The position numbers and the translations under genes are program-made. A stretch of 64,000 bases of DNA from Anderseniella sp963759095 (GTDB lineage: Bacteria > Pseudomonadota > Alphaproteobacteria > Rhizobiales > Aestuariivirgaceae): positions 119,663-183,662 of the forward strand of contig CAVWYF010000032.1 of NCBI GenBank assembly GCA_963759095.1, in the 5' to 3' direction. The notes under the pieces were generated by a model that was not told the origin of the DNA, ran no database searches, and saw only the letters and a program-made list of their open reading frames with translations. Positions 27,220 through 35,503 of the stretch are shown piece after piece; the first letter of the stretch is position 1; every line of letters starts with the position of its first letter.

Positions 27220-27325
27220 CTAGAGCACCACGGGTTCCGGTGAACCCCTAAAGTTGCTCTATCACTTTGAAAGCGATCAGGTTTATGATTTTTGGTCAAT
27301 TCAACCAAAAATCATCATGATCTTG
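27220..27325 (+). repeat. Dispersed ~105-bp repeat, copy D
   Basis: Begins CTAGAGCACCACGGGTTCCG, continues with CCTAAAGTTGCTCTATCACT, GCGATCAGGTTTATGA and the palindrome TTTTGGTCAATTCAACCAAA, ending ATCATCATGATCT. It reaches into the proposed start of the DUF454 gene (ATG 27317), so it may carry its translation signals. Best preserved copy. Confidence 0.7.
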
Positions 27326-27733
27326 CAGCCATCATCGCAGGAGTTGTCAATCTTGTCAGGTCGATTAACAGCACGCCAGCACGTTTTGCGAGCTCTTGGC
27401 ATTGTGTTTGTCGCGCTCGGATTTATCGGCGCTTTCCTGCCCCTGCTGCCAACCACACCATTTTTGCTGCTGGCGCTGGCATGCTTTGCACGCTCTTCTC
27501 CCGCTATACACGACTGGCTGATCAGTCATCGCATACTGGGTCCCTACATCGTCGATTGGGAACGCGACCGGTCCATACCGATTGCGGCCAAATTTACTTC
27601 CGTAGTGATGATGTCTGCAAGTTTTGCCTGGCTGGTACTGGGAACAAATGCGCCCGCCATCGCTATATGGATGACGGGCGTAATCTTGATGTGCGTCGCA
27701 GTCTATATCATTACAAGACCTACCTCGCATTAG
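27317..27733 (+). CDS. DUF454 (YbaN-like) inner membrane protein
   Basis: A 138-residue membrane protein of the YbaN/DUF454 family. Core motifs are 'ALGIVFVALGFIGAFLPLLP' then 'TTPFLLLALACFARSSP' and 'HRILGPYIVDWERDRSIPIA', followed by two more membrane segments. ATG 27317 lies in repeat copy D without a clear Shine-Dalgarno; TTG 27353 with GGAG 9 bp upstream is a good alternative and gives a protein starting 'LSGRLTARQHVLRALG', close to the usual family start. In other bacteria ybaN sits near heme or quorum-related genes; no function is established. Confidence 0.82.
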   Translation: MILQPSSQELSILSGRLTARQHVLRALGIVFVALGFIGAFLPLLPTTPFLLLALACFARSSPAIHDWLISHRILGPYIVDWERDRSIPIAAKFTSVVMMSASFAWLVLGTNAPAIAIWMTGVILMCVAVYIITRPTSH

Positions 27734-27746
27734 CTATGCAAATGGC

Positions 27747-29120
27747 TCAACTCGTCGCCTGGGCGATGAAACAGCCGGTACCTTTGCGTTTCAGACTGCG
27801 GCACAACCGCTTGGCCTGTGCCTTTTTGAGCTTGTGCACCCGAAGCCGATAGTAAATACCCTGTCCTTCGACATCGGCACGCACGACGGCAGCAGTTTTA
27901 TTGCGCAGCAGCTTGTTATGACGGTTTTTCAGAGAATCCCAATTGTCCCAGGCCTTGTCAGGCTGACGCTGCGACACTAGCTGAACGGTCCAGCCCTCCA
28001 GCTTTGCGGTAACATTCAAATTGTCGTCGGCAGCGTTCACATTTGCCGTTTCCACTGGCGCGGATACAGGCTCGATGCTGACCGGGTCCGGCGTCTTGAT
28101 GCTGGTCGCTATCGCTGCCGGAATTTCCGGCACGGCAGCAACCTGTTCAACCGAAATATTCTCCGGGGTTTCGACTTTAAACGGCGCCACCGCTGCAATT
28201 GCTTCCACCTTGGTTTCAATTTTTTTCACTGATGCCGAAAGAACTGCAGAACCGTCCGGCTTGCCGCTGTAGGACAAAGCGGCTGACGGCGCCACCGGTT
28301 CACGCAGCGCAATCCGCGTCACGGTTCCAGAAGGTGCCTTGGTGGATCCGGTAATAATATCATCTGCCATGAGATTTTGCGTCGGCAGCACTGCGAGGCG
28401 GATCTGTCGTTCGCTGGGATTTTCCGGCACATCCATGCCGAGATCAGCAAGCCGTTCGCGAACCGGCGCGAATTCCGGCTTGACCGAATAGGCCTGGAAC
28501 AGAACCGCCGTTGCCTCATCCCGGTGGCCAAGTTTGGCCAGGGTCAATGCCTTGCCATAAAGCGACAGGTGTTTGTGCGGGTAATTCAGCTTTGTTGCAC
28601 GGGCAAAGTCGATCAGCGCGTACTCGTACTGGCCCGCTTCACGCAATGCATTTGCCCGGGAATAAAACGCTTCCGACAAGTATGGGTCCAGATACAAGGC
28701 GTTTGTATAATCGTCTATGGCCGCTGACTGGCGGCCCGAGTTCGAATATGCAAGGCCGCGATTGTACAAGGCTACTGCGCGCGTTTTAGCGTTCAGCGCA
28801 TCCAGTTCTATCGCCTGGCTGTAATCTGAAATCGCCGCATCATGAGCTGCAAGCCTCTGATGCGCAAGCGCGCGGTTCAGCAGTGCACGGGCCCTGTCGG
28901 CAAGCGAGATTTCCGTAAGAGAGATAGCAACTGAGTACTCGGCAATAGCCCTTTTCGGCTTGCCGGATACAAGGTGTGTGTAGGCTGACTGCATGATGGC
29001 AGCCGGCGCGGCGGAGCTGACCCCGATGGTTTTTGAGGCGGCTGCGACGGCATTGGTGGCTACTCCGGCAACCAGGAACGCAGTTAAGACAGACGCACGA
29101 ACAACTAACTGTACTTTCAT
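27747..29120 (-). CDS. Secreted TPR protein with C-terminal SPOR-like domain
   Basis: A 457-residue exported protein. A signal peptide ends near 'VAGVATNAVAAASKT'. At least four tetratricopeptide repeats cover residues 40-215 ('AHQRLAAHDAAISDYSQAIE', 'YNRGLAYSNSGRQSAAIDDY', 'YSRANALREAGQYEYALIDF'). A low-complexity Ala/Val/Pro-rich linker (about 240-375) leads to a C-terminal domain, 'GWTVQLVSQRQPDKAWDNWD' ... 'RLRVHKLKKAQAKRLCRSLK', that has the layout of a SPOR peptidoglycan-binding domain. This suggests an envelope scaffold at septal glycan. Upstream glmU-glmS supply the amino-sugar precursor, though glmS ends 87 bp before and linkage is uncertain. Confidence 0.8.
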   Translation of the reverse strand: MKVQLVVRASVLTAFLVAGVATNAVAAASKTIGVSSAAPAAIMQSAYTHLVSGKPKRAIAEYSVAISLTEISLADRARALLNRALAHQRLAAHDAAISDYSQAIELDALNAKTRAVALYNRGLAYSNSGRQSAAIDDYTNALYLDPYLSEAFYSRANALREAGQYEYALIDFARATKLNYPHKHLSLYGKALTLAKLGHRDEATAVLFQAYSVKPEFAPVRERLADLGMDVPENPSERQIRLAVLPTQNLMADDIITGSTKAPSGTVTRIALREPVAPSAALSYSGKPDGSAVLSASVKKIETKVEAIAAVAPFKVETPENISVEQVAAVPEIPAAIATSIKTPDPVSIEPVSAPVETANVNAADDNLNVTAKLEGWTVQLVSQRQPDKAWDNWDSLKNRHNKLLRNKTAAVVRADVEGQGIYYRLRVHKLKKAQAKRLCRSLKRKGTGCFIAQATS

Positions 29121-29206
29121 GCCAGCGATAGTGCAGCGACATGGTTAAACAATACCTAAGCGAAACCAGAAAATTTTTCACTTATGTCAAAACGACTTCA
29201 GCAGGC

Positions 29207-31033
29207 TTATTCCACGGTAACGGATTTGGCCAGGTTTCGCGGTTGATCAACGTCCGTCCCGATGAACACGGCTGCATGATAAGCCAACAGTTGCATGGGC
29301 ACAGCATAGATCATCGGTGAAATGAACGGATCGGCCTCCGGCACCGCAATGGTCTCGAAAGCATCCGCTGCATGGGCAGATGCCCCGATTTCATCGGTTA
29401 CCAGTATCACCTGGCCGCCGCGTGCAGCAACTTCCTGCATGTTGGAGATGGTTTTTTCAAACAACTCGTCACGCGGCGCAATCACCACCACCGGCACGTG
29501 CTCATCAATCAGCGCGATGGGGCCGTGTTTCAACTCACCTGCCGCGTAGCCTTCTGCATGAATGTAGGAGATTTCCTTCAGCTTGAGCGCGCCTTCCATG
29601 GCGATTGGATAGTTGACCCCCCGGCCCAGATAGAGGACATCACGGGCCACCGCCACCTTGCGGGCGACATCTTCAATGTGCCCTTCCATTGCCATCATGC
29701 CGGACATGATGCGCGGCAGGCCGATCAGGGCCTTGACCAGGCGCTGTTCCTCCGCGCCGTCTATGGTTGCGCGAGCCTTTGCGGCAGCAACCGCCAGGCA
29801 GGCCAGCACGCTCAACTGACAGGTAAACGCCTTGGTCGAGGCCACACCGATTTCCGGACCGGCAAATGTTCGCAACACGGCGGAACTTTCGCGCGCAATT
29901 GTTGATTCCGGCACATTCACTATGGCAACAACCTTGTGACCCTGAGACAGGCTGTAGCGCATGGCAGCCAGCGTGTCGGCAGTTTCACCGGATTGCGAAA
30001 TGACAATGGTGACGCCGTTCCTGTCCAACGGCGCTTCGCGGTAGCGATACTCTGACGCGATGTCCACTTCGACCGGTAACCGGGCGATTTTTTCGAACCA
30101 GTATTTTGCGGTAAGCGCGGCATAAAACGCTGTCCCGCAGGCTGTAATTGTCACTGATGAAACTTTTGCAAAATCAAACGGCAGGTCATCAGGCAACATA
30201 ATTGTACTGTCGGAAAAATTGACATACTCAGCCAGTGTATGACCGATGACTTCCGGTTGTTCCTCGATTTCCTTGGCCATGAAATGGCGATGATTGCCCT
30301 TGTCGACCAGCATGGTCGACGCCTGGCTGAAATTGATATCGCGAACCACCGGCTGGTCGTTCTCATCGAAAATTTCCGCTCCTGCACGGGTCAGGACGAC
30401 CCAGTCGCCATCGTTCAGGTAACTGACACGGTTGGTAAACGGAGCCAGTGCCACAGCGTCGGAGCCCAGGAACATCTGTCCGTCACCGTGGCCGACAGCC
30501 AAAGGTGCGCCCTGCCGTGCACCCAGCATCAGATCGTGTTCACCCCGCACCAGAATGCCTAGCGAAAAAGCTCCTTTGAGCTGTTTCAATGTCCGTGATA
30601 CCGCATCTTTTGGAGACATGCCGGCATCCAGTTTCTGGTTGACCAGTTGCGCCACCACTTCCGTGTCCGTTTCCGTGTCACAGACAATCCCGTCTGTTGC
30701 GAGATCGTCTTTCAGCGCCCGGTAGTTTTCAATAATACCGTTATGGACAACCACCACATTGCCGGCCTGGTGCGGGTGCGCATTGGTTTCGTTCGGCGCG
30801 CCATGGGTGGCCCACCTGGTGTGGCCGATCCCGGTCGTGGCATCCCAGCCATTGCCGGCAACTTTGGCATACAGGTTGTCCAGTTTCCCCGGTGCGCGAA
30901 CCCGGTCGATATCACCGTCCTTCAAAACCGCAATACCGGCAGAATCATAGCCGCGATACTCCAGCCGGCGCAGCGCCTCGACCAGTTGCATTGCGACAGG
31001 TTCGGTGCCCAGAATACCTACAATCCCGCACAT
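29207..31033 (-). CDS. glmS: Glutamine--fructose-6-phosphate aminotransferase (isomerizing)
   Basis: A 608-residue glucosamine-6-phosphate synthase, first step of UDP-GlcNAc synthesis. N-terminal class II glutamine amidotransferase with nucleophilic Cys2 ('MCGIVGILG'), 'LEYRGYDSAGIAV' and 'GIGHTRWATHG'. Two SIS isomerase domains follow: 'ITACGTAFYAALTAKYWFEK' near 295, 'ISQSGETADTLAAMRYSLSQ' near 345 and 'LKEISYIHAEGYAAGELKHG' near 480; the C-terminus 'PRNLAKSVTVE' is canonical. Starts 6 bp after the glmU stop, so the two form an operon. No glmS-ribozyme-like leader is possible in that spacing. Confidence 0.97.
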   Translation of the reverse strand: MCGIVGILGTEPVAMQLVEALRRLEYRGYDSAGIAVLKDGDIDRVRAPGKLDNLYAKVAGNGWDATTGIGHTRWATHGAPNETNAHPHQAGNVVVVHNGIIENYRALKDDLATDGIVCDTETDTEVVAQLVNQKLDAGMSPKDAVSRTLKQLKGAFSLGILVRGEHDLMLGARQGAPLAVGHGDGQMFLGSDAVALAPFTNRVSYLNDGDWVVLTRAGAEIFDENDQPVVRDINFSQASTMLVDKGNHRHFMAKEIEEQPEVIGHTLAEYVNFSDSTIMLPDDLPFDFAKVSSVTITACGTAFYAALTAKYWFEKIARLPVEVDIASEYRYREAPLDRNGVTIVISQSGETADTLAAMRYSLSQGHKVVAIVNVPESTIARESSAVLRTFAGPEIGVASTKAFTCQLSVLACLAVAAAKARATIDGAEEQRLVKALIGLPRIMSGMMAMEGHIEDVARKVAVARDVLYLGRGVNYPIAMEGALKLKEISYIHAEGYAAGELKHGPIALIDEHVPVVVIAPRDELFEKTISNMQEVAARGGQVILVTDEIGASAHAADAFETIAVPEADPFISPMIYAVPMQLLAYHAAVFIGTDVDQPRNLAKSVTVE

Positions 31034-31039
31034 AGATGC

Positions 31040-32410
31040 CTAATCCTTTTTCTTCTCGACCGCAGACTTCTGTTTACGCGCACTTTGAACCTGGTTGTAC
31101 CGGGTCGCCCAACCTTCGCGAATTTCCTGTGAACCGCGGGCAATCGCTAGTGCGCCGCCTTCAACGTCTCTGGTGATCACGCTACCTGACCCCACATAAG
31201 CGCCCTCACCTATTTTCACCGGCGCCACAAGAGCTGAATTCGACCCGATGAACGCACCTGCACCAATATCCGTATGATGTTTGAAAAAGCCGTCGTAATT
31301 GCAGGTGATGGTGCCGGCTCCCACATTCGCCTTTTCGCCCACGCGCGCGTCGCCAACATAGCTGAGATGGTTGACTTTGGCACCTTCTTCCAGGTGTGCG
31401 TTTTTCACCTCTACGAAATTGCCGACCTTCACATTGTGTGCAAGTTTGCTTCCAGGGCGGATGCGGGCATAAGGGCCCAATTCAACGCTTTCACCAATCT
31501 GTGCATTTTCAATATGGCAGAACGCATGGATGACGCTGCCCGAACCGATGGATACGCCCTGTCCGATAACAACGTTCGGTTCAATAACAACATCACGGCC
31601 AATGATGGTGTCTGCGCTCAGAAAAACCGTTTCTGGAGCTATCAGCGTCGCGCCTTCCGCCATGGCCTTTTGCCGGTAACGGCGCTGAAATTCGGCTTCA
31701 ACCACAGCCAGTTCAGCCCTGGTATTTACCCCCAGAATTTCACGCTCCGGGCACGTAACCAAAGCGGCCTTTTCTCCTTCGCCATTGGCGATACCAACAA
31801 TGTCTGTCAGGTAGTATTCGCCTTTTGCATTGTCATTGCCGATCTTTGCCAGAAGCTCACGCAGCAACTGTGCGTCAAATGCCATGACGCCGGAATTGCA
31901 CAATGTGATGGCCAGTTCATCATCCGTAGCGTCTGCATGTTCGCGAATGGCCGCGACGTGGTCAGAATCGTTCGTCAACAATCGTCCGTAACCGGTTGGA
32001 TCTTGTGCATTAAATCCCAGCACCGCCAATTTCGAACCGCCTGCAATGGCTGATGTCATGCGGCCCAGGGATTCCTGTGTCATCAGGGGATCGGCCGCGA
32101 ACAGGACCAGAACCGTTCCGTCAAATCCGTCCAATGCCGGCAAAGCCTTGCTCACGGCATCTCCTGTCCCGCAGGCAGGTGACTGAACAACTATGGCAGC
32201 GTCCGGGGAATAGGTTTGAACTTCTTGCTGGATTGCATCTGCGCAGTCTCCGACAACCACGACGATGCGAGCCGCACCCAGATCATTAGCGGCACTCACT
32301 ACATGACCAACCAGCGAGCGCCCGGCAGCCTTGTGCAGAACCTTCGGTATTTGGGAACACATCCGCGTCCCCATACCGGCGGCCAGTACAATACAAGCAA
32401 TATCTGTCAT
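31040..32410 (-). CDS. glmU: Bifunctional GlmU: GlcNAc-1-P uridyltransferase / GlcN-1-P acetyltransferase
   Basis: A 456-residue GlmU. The N-terminal pyrophosphorylase has 'CIVLAAGMGTRMCSQIPKVL' and 'AADPLMTQESLGRM' (in place of the more usual GDVPL), and 'LGFNAQDPTGYGRLL'. The C-terminal left-handed beta-helix acetyltransferase has hexapeptide repeats, 'EVKNAHLEEGAKVNHLSYVG' and 'GTITCNYDGFFKHHTDIGAG' with the catalytic His region. A Gly-Asp to Ala-Asp change in the metal loop is noticeable but the Asp ligand remains. Operon with glmS. Confidence 0.96.
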   Translation of the reverse strand: MTDIACIVLAAGMGTRMCSQIPKVLHKAAGRSLVGHVVSAANDLGAARIVVVVGDCADAIQQEVQTYSPDAAIVVQSPACGTGDAVSKALPALDGFDGTVLVLFAADPLMTQESLGRMTSAIAGGSKLAVLGFNAQDPTGYGRLLTNDSDHVAAIREHADATDDELAITLCNSGVMAFDAQLLRELLAKIGNDNAKGEYYLTDIVGIANGEGEKAALVTCPEREILGVNTRAELAVVEAEFQRRYRQKAMAEGATLIAPETVFLSADTIIGRDVVIEPNVVIGQGVSIGSGSVIHAFCHIENAQIGESVELGPYARIRPGSKLAHNVKVGNFVEVKNAHLEEGAKVNHLSYVGDARVGEKANVGAGTITCNYDGFFKHHTDIGAGAFIGSNSALVAPVKIGEGAYVGSGSVITRDVEGGALAIARGSQEIREGWATRYNQVQSARKQKSAVEKKKD

Positions 32411-32502
32411 GGATCCGTTGCCTCATCCCCGTGAAATGGTTTGTCTGGCGTGATTCGGGAGCGTCCGGCCATACCTGAGCATAGTCCAGGCTTCATGAGT
32501 AG

Positions 32503-34230
32503 TTATTGCGGAATTTTGATGGTTGGTGAAGTTGACATCTGTCCGCTCCGGCGATCTGCAAATCTTGTCAGCAGGAAAATCGGCACCAGGCCAATTGCAA
32601 CAATGACCAGTGAACCGGTCGCAGCTTCTGACAGACGTTCATCGGACGCCAATTGATAGACCCTTACTGCAAGAGTGTCGAAGTTGAACGGCCTGACAAT
32701 CAGGGTTGCCGGCAGTTCCTTCAGAACGTCAACAAACACGATTGCCGCCGACATCAGCACTGACCGCCGCAACAATGGCAGATGCACCATGGTAATCACG
32801 CCGCGCCGGGTGCGCCCCAATGTGCGCGCCACATCATCAATGTGGACCGGGATACGCTTGAAACCGGTTTCAATGGCGCTGTTGGCCACGGCCAGAAACC
32901 GAACCGTATAGGCATACAGCAGCGCCACGACGCTGCCTGACAATACAAGCCCGGTTGAAATACCGAACCAGTTGCGCATCAGACCATCGAGCCAGTTGTC
33001 GAATGCACCCAGTGGTATCAACACGCCAACCGCGATAATGGTGCCGGGAATGGCGTAGCCCATGGTGGACAACCTGACGAGGCCGGCACCCGGCCCGCCG
33101 CCGGATCGGCGCAGACAATATCCCGTCAGAATTGCACACGCGGTGATAACAATCGCGGCTCCGCCCGCCAGCAGGAAACTGTTGCCGGCATAAACCATAA
33201 GCCGGGTGCCCAGGAAACCGTCGCCGCCGTCAAAATGAAGTTCAAGCAGGATGAGAACCGGCAGCACAAACCCCAGCAAAACGGGAATGGCACAGGCAGC
33301 AAATGCAAACACAGCAGCCCAGCCCCGCAGTAAAACCGGTTGCGGCTTCAGCGCACGGCTGGACGTATCGTAATAGGCCTGACGGGATCTGGACCAGTGC
33401 TCCAGAGCCACCAGCAGGAAGACAAATGCCAGCAAGGCCGACGACAGTTGCGCGGCACCGACCCTGTCGCCCATGCCGAACCAGGTCCGGTAAATGGCGG
33501 TGGTAAAGGTCTGAACCCCAAAATACTGAACCGTACCAAAATCGGCGATCGCCTCCATCAGGGCCAGAGCAACCCCGGCCGCAATGGCAGGCCGTGCCAT
33601 GGGCAGGGCCACCGTACCAAAGACGTTCCACGGGCTGCGTCCAAGTGTGCGGGCCACATCAAGCAGACCGCGTGACTGCTCCTGAAACGCGGTGCGGGCC
33701 AGAAAGAAGACATATGGATAAAGCACCAGGACCAGCATCAGACTGACGCCCCACAAGGAGTGTATATCGGGGAACCAATAGTCATTTCGGGTCCAGCCGA
33801 ACAAGTCTCTCAACCCGGTTTGCAGCGGCCCGGCAAATACCAGGAAGTCCGTATAAGCATACCCGATAATATAGGCAGGCATGGCGAGCGGCAGCAGCAG
33901 CATCCACTGCAGAAAACGCGATCCCGGAAACCGGCAGGCACTGACAAGCCACGCCGTACCGGTGCCGACAATCGCGGTCCCCAGGCCAACCATGAAGACC
34001 AGTCCCAGGGTGTTGAGCACCAGTTCCGGCAGGATGGTTGCCGCAAGATGGCCCAATGACCCACGGCTGGTGTCAAACAGGCTGGAAAGAACCGCTGCTA
34101 TCGGCAGCAAAACCAACAGTGCCAGAACAGCAGTAGCCACAAGAACGCCATTGGGGCGGACCTTGAAGGGCCGCCCCTTCGTCGTTGGCAATCCGTTCGG
34201 CTTGCCTCTGAAATCTTGTGCTGTCGCCAT
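32503..34230 (-). CDS. fbpB: Iron(III) ABC transporter permease (FbpB/SfuB type)
   Basis: A 575-residue duplicated permease with about twelve membrane segments in two homologous halves, each with the cytoplasmic EAA loop: 'LLDVARTLGRSPWNVFGTVA' in the first and 'IDDVARTLGRTRRGVITMVH' in the second. This duplicated form is typical of the ferric-iron FbpB/SfuB/AfuB family. ATG 34230 follows a Met five codons earlier; either may start. It lies 58 bp after the cognate binding-protein gene on the same strand. The expected ATPase (FbpC) is not next to it: glmU follows. The ATPase must be encoded elsewhere or shared. Confidence 0.9.
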   Translation of the reverse strand: MATAQDFRGKPNGLPTTKGRPFKVRPNGVLVATAVLALLVLLPIAAVLSSLFDTSRGSLGHLAATILPELVLNTLGLVFMVGLGTAIVGTGTAWLVSACRFPGSRFLQWMLLLPLAMPAYIIGYAYTDFLVFAGPLQTGLRDLFGWTRNDYWFPDIHSLWGVSLMLVLVLYPYVFFLARTAFQEQSRGLLDVARTLGRSPWNVFGTVALPMARPAIAAGVALALMEAIADFGTVQYFGVQTFTTAIYRTWFGMGDRVGAAQLSSALLAFVFLLVALEHWSRSRQAYYDTSSRALKPQPVLLRGWAAVFAFAACAIPVLLGFVLPVLILLELHFDGGDGFLGTRLMVYAGNSFLLAGGAAIVITACAILTGYCLRRSGGGPGAGLVRLSTMGYAIPGTIIAVGVLIPLGAFDNWLDGLMRNWFGISTGLVLSGSVVALLYAYTVRFLAVANSAIETGFKRIPVHIDDVARTLGRTRRGVITMVHLPLLRRSVLMSAAIVFVDVLKELPATLIVRPFNFDTLAVRVYQLASDERLSEAATGSLVIVAIGLVPIFLLTRFADRRSGQMSTSPTIKIPQ

Positions 34231-34288
34231 GTGCAGTCCGGCCAAGTCTACCCTTCAACCGGCTGTTTAGCGCAGCCGGAAGTCGAGA

Positions 34289-35341
34289 TTATTTCCAGCC
34301 GGCCTTGTCCATGATCTGCACAGCTTCCGCATTGAGTGATGCAAACTTCTGGGCATCCAGCGTATCTTCCTTGAACTCGCCAAATGTATCCAGCGGGCTG
34401 GCAAGAGGCACATCCTTGACCACCGGGTACTCTACATTGCCTGCAGCAAAATATTCCTGAGCCTGATCGGATGCCAGGTATTCCAGGAACTTGATGGCAC
34501 CGTCCTTGTTCTTGGCATGACGCGCCACCCCGCCACCGGAGATGTTCACATGGGTACCGCGGTCGGCCTGATTTGGAAACACCAGGGTTACCTTGCCTGC
34601 TGCCTGGCGTTGATCTTCCTTGTTCGACTTAATCATCTTGCCGAGATAGTAGCTGTTGACCACGCCGACATCGCCTTCACCCGCAGCTACCGCCTTGATC
34701 TGGTCGCGGTCACCACCTTTTGGTGAGCGGGCGAAATTTGCGACCATACCGCTTGCCCATTTGGCGGCCTCTTCTGCGCCATGCGCCGCGATGATCGACC
34801 CCATGAGCGACTGATTGTAGATGTTGCCGGAAGACCGGATCAGGACCCTGCCTTTCATTGCTTCCCCGGTTAGCGCCTCATAGCTTGGTGCATCTTTCGG
34901 GTCCATGCGGTCCTTTGCTATCACCAGAACACGGGCACGCTTGGAAAAACCGAACCAGCTGCCGTCCGCATGGCGCAGATGGGAAGGAATACGCGAACTC
35001 AGCACTTCCGATTGAACCGGTTGCAGCAGGTTTTCAACATTCGCCCGTTCGATCCGTCCGGCATCCACTGAAATAAACACATCAGCCGGAGAGTTGGCAC
35101 CTTCGGCCTTCATCCGTTCAATGAGCTGGTCAGCCTTTGCCTCAATCCTGTTGATGCCAATCCCCGTTTCCTTGGTAAAGTTGGCATAAAGCGACTCGTC
35201 GGTATCATAGTGGCGCGACGAATACAGGTTGATCTCGCCTGCAGCGCGCAGGATTGAAGGGGCGGCAAGCATGCCGACAGCTGATCCGGTTGCGGCAAGA
35301 ACAAAACGACGGCGATTGAGAGGTGAGCTGACAACTGACAT
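34289..35341 (-). CDS. fbpA: Iron(III) ABC transporter substrate-binding protein (FbpA/AfuA type)
   Basis: A 350-residue periplasmic iron-binding protein. ATG 35341 is preferred over one three codons earlier because AAGAGA then lies 8 bp upstream. N-terminus 'MSVVSSPLNRRRFVLAATGS' is a twin-arginine signal. The mature protein begins near 'AAGEINLYSSRHYDTDESLY'; 'AAGEGDVGVVNSYYLGKMI' carries the paired Tyr iron ligands of the FbpA/FutA family. 'SGGGVARHAKNKDGAIKFLE' is also typical. First gene of a two-gene operon with the permease. A palindrome upstream may be an iron-responsive operator. Confidence 0.92.
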   Translation of the reverse strand: MSVVSSPLNRRRFVLAATGSAVGMLAAPSILRAAGEINLYSSRHYDTDESLYANFTKETGIGINRIEAKADQLIERMKAEGANSPADVFISVDAGRIERANVENLLQPVQSEVLSSRIPSHLRHADGSWFGFSKRARVLVIAKDRMDPKDAPSYEALTGEAMKGRVLIRSSGNIYNQSLMGSIIAAHGAEEAAKWASGMVANFARSPKGGDRDQIKAVAAGEGDVGVVNSYYLGKMIKSNKEDQRQAAGKVTLVFPNQADRGTHVNISGGGVARHAKNKDGAIKFLEYLASDQAQEYFAAGNVEYPVVKDVPLASPLDTFGEFKEDTLDAQKFASLNAEAVQIMDKAGWK

Positions 35342-35468
35342 GTGAAACATCTCTTGAATGGTGAACTGATAAACCGACTAAATCAGTCGGGAATAAAATT
35401 TGCAAGTGGCAATTACTGTCTTGCGACATTTTGACAAGCTGTAACCGATTGAAATAGCAGAATTAAAA

Positions 35469-35483
35469 TTGGAATAATTCCAA
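35469..35483. promoter_or_regulatory. Candidate Irr-type iron control element upstream of fbpA
   Basis: Perfect palindrome TTGGAATAATTCCAA, 128 bp before the fbpA start codon. It resembles the alphaproteobacterial Irr box (TTxGAAnnnTTCxAA-like inverted repeat) in spacing and core. Assignment is by resemblance only; it also lies 21 bp upstream of the 3' end of the GMC gene region. Confidence 0.4.
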
Positions 35484-35503
35484 ACTAGCCATGCCGAAGA
35501 CGT

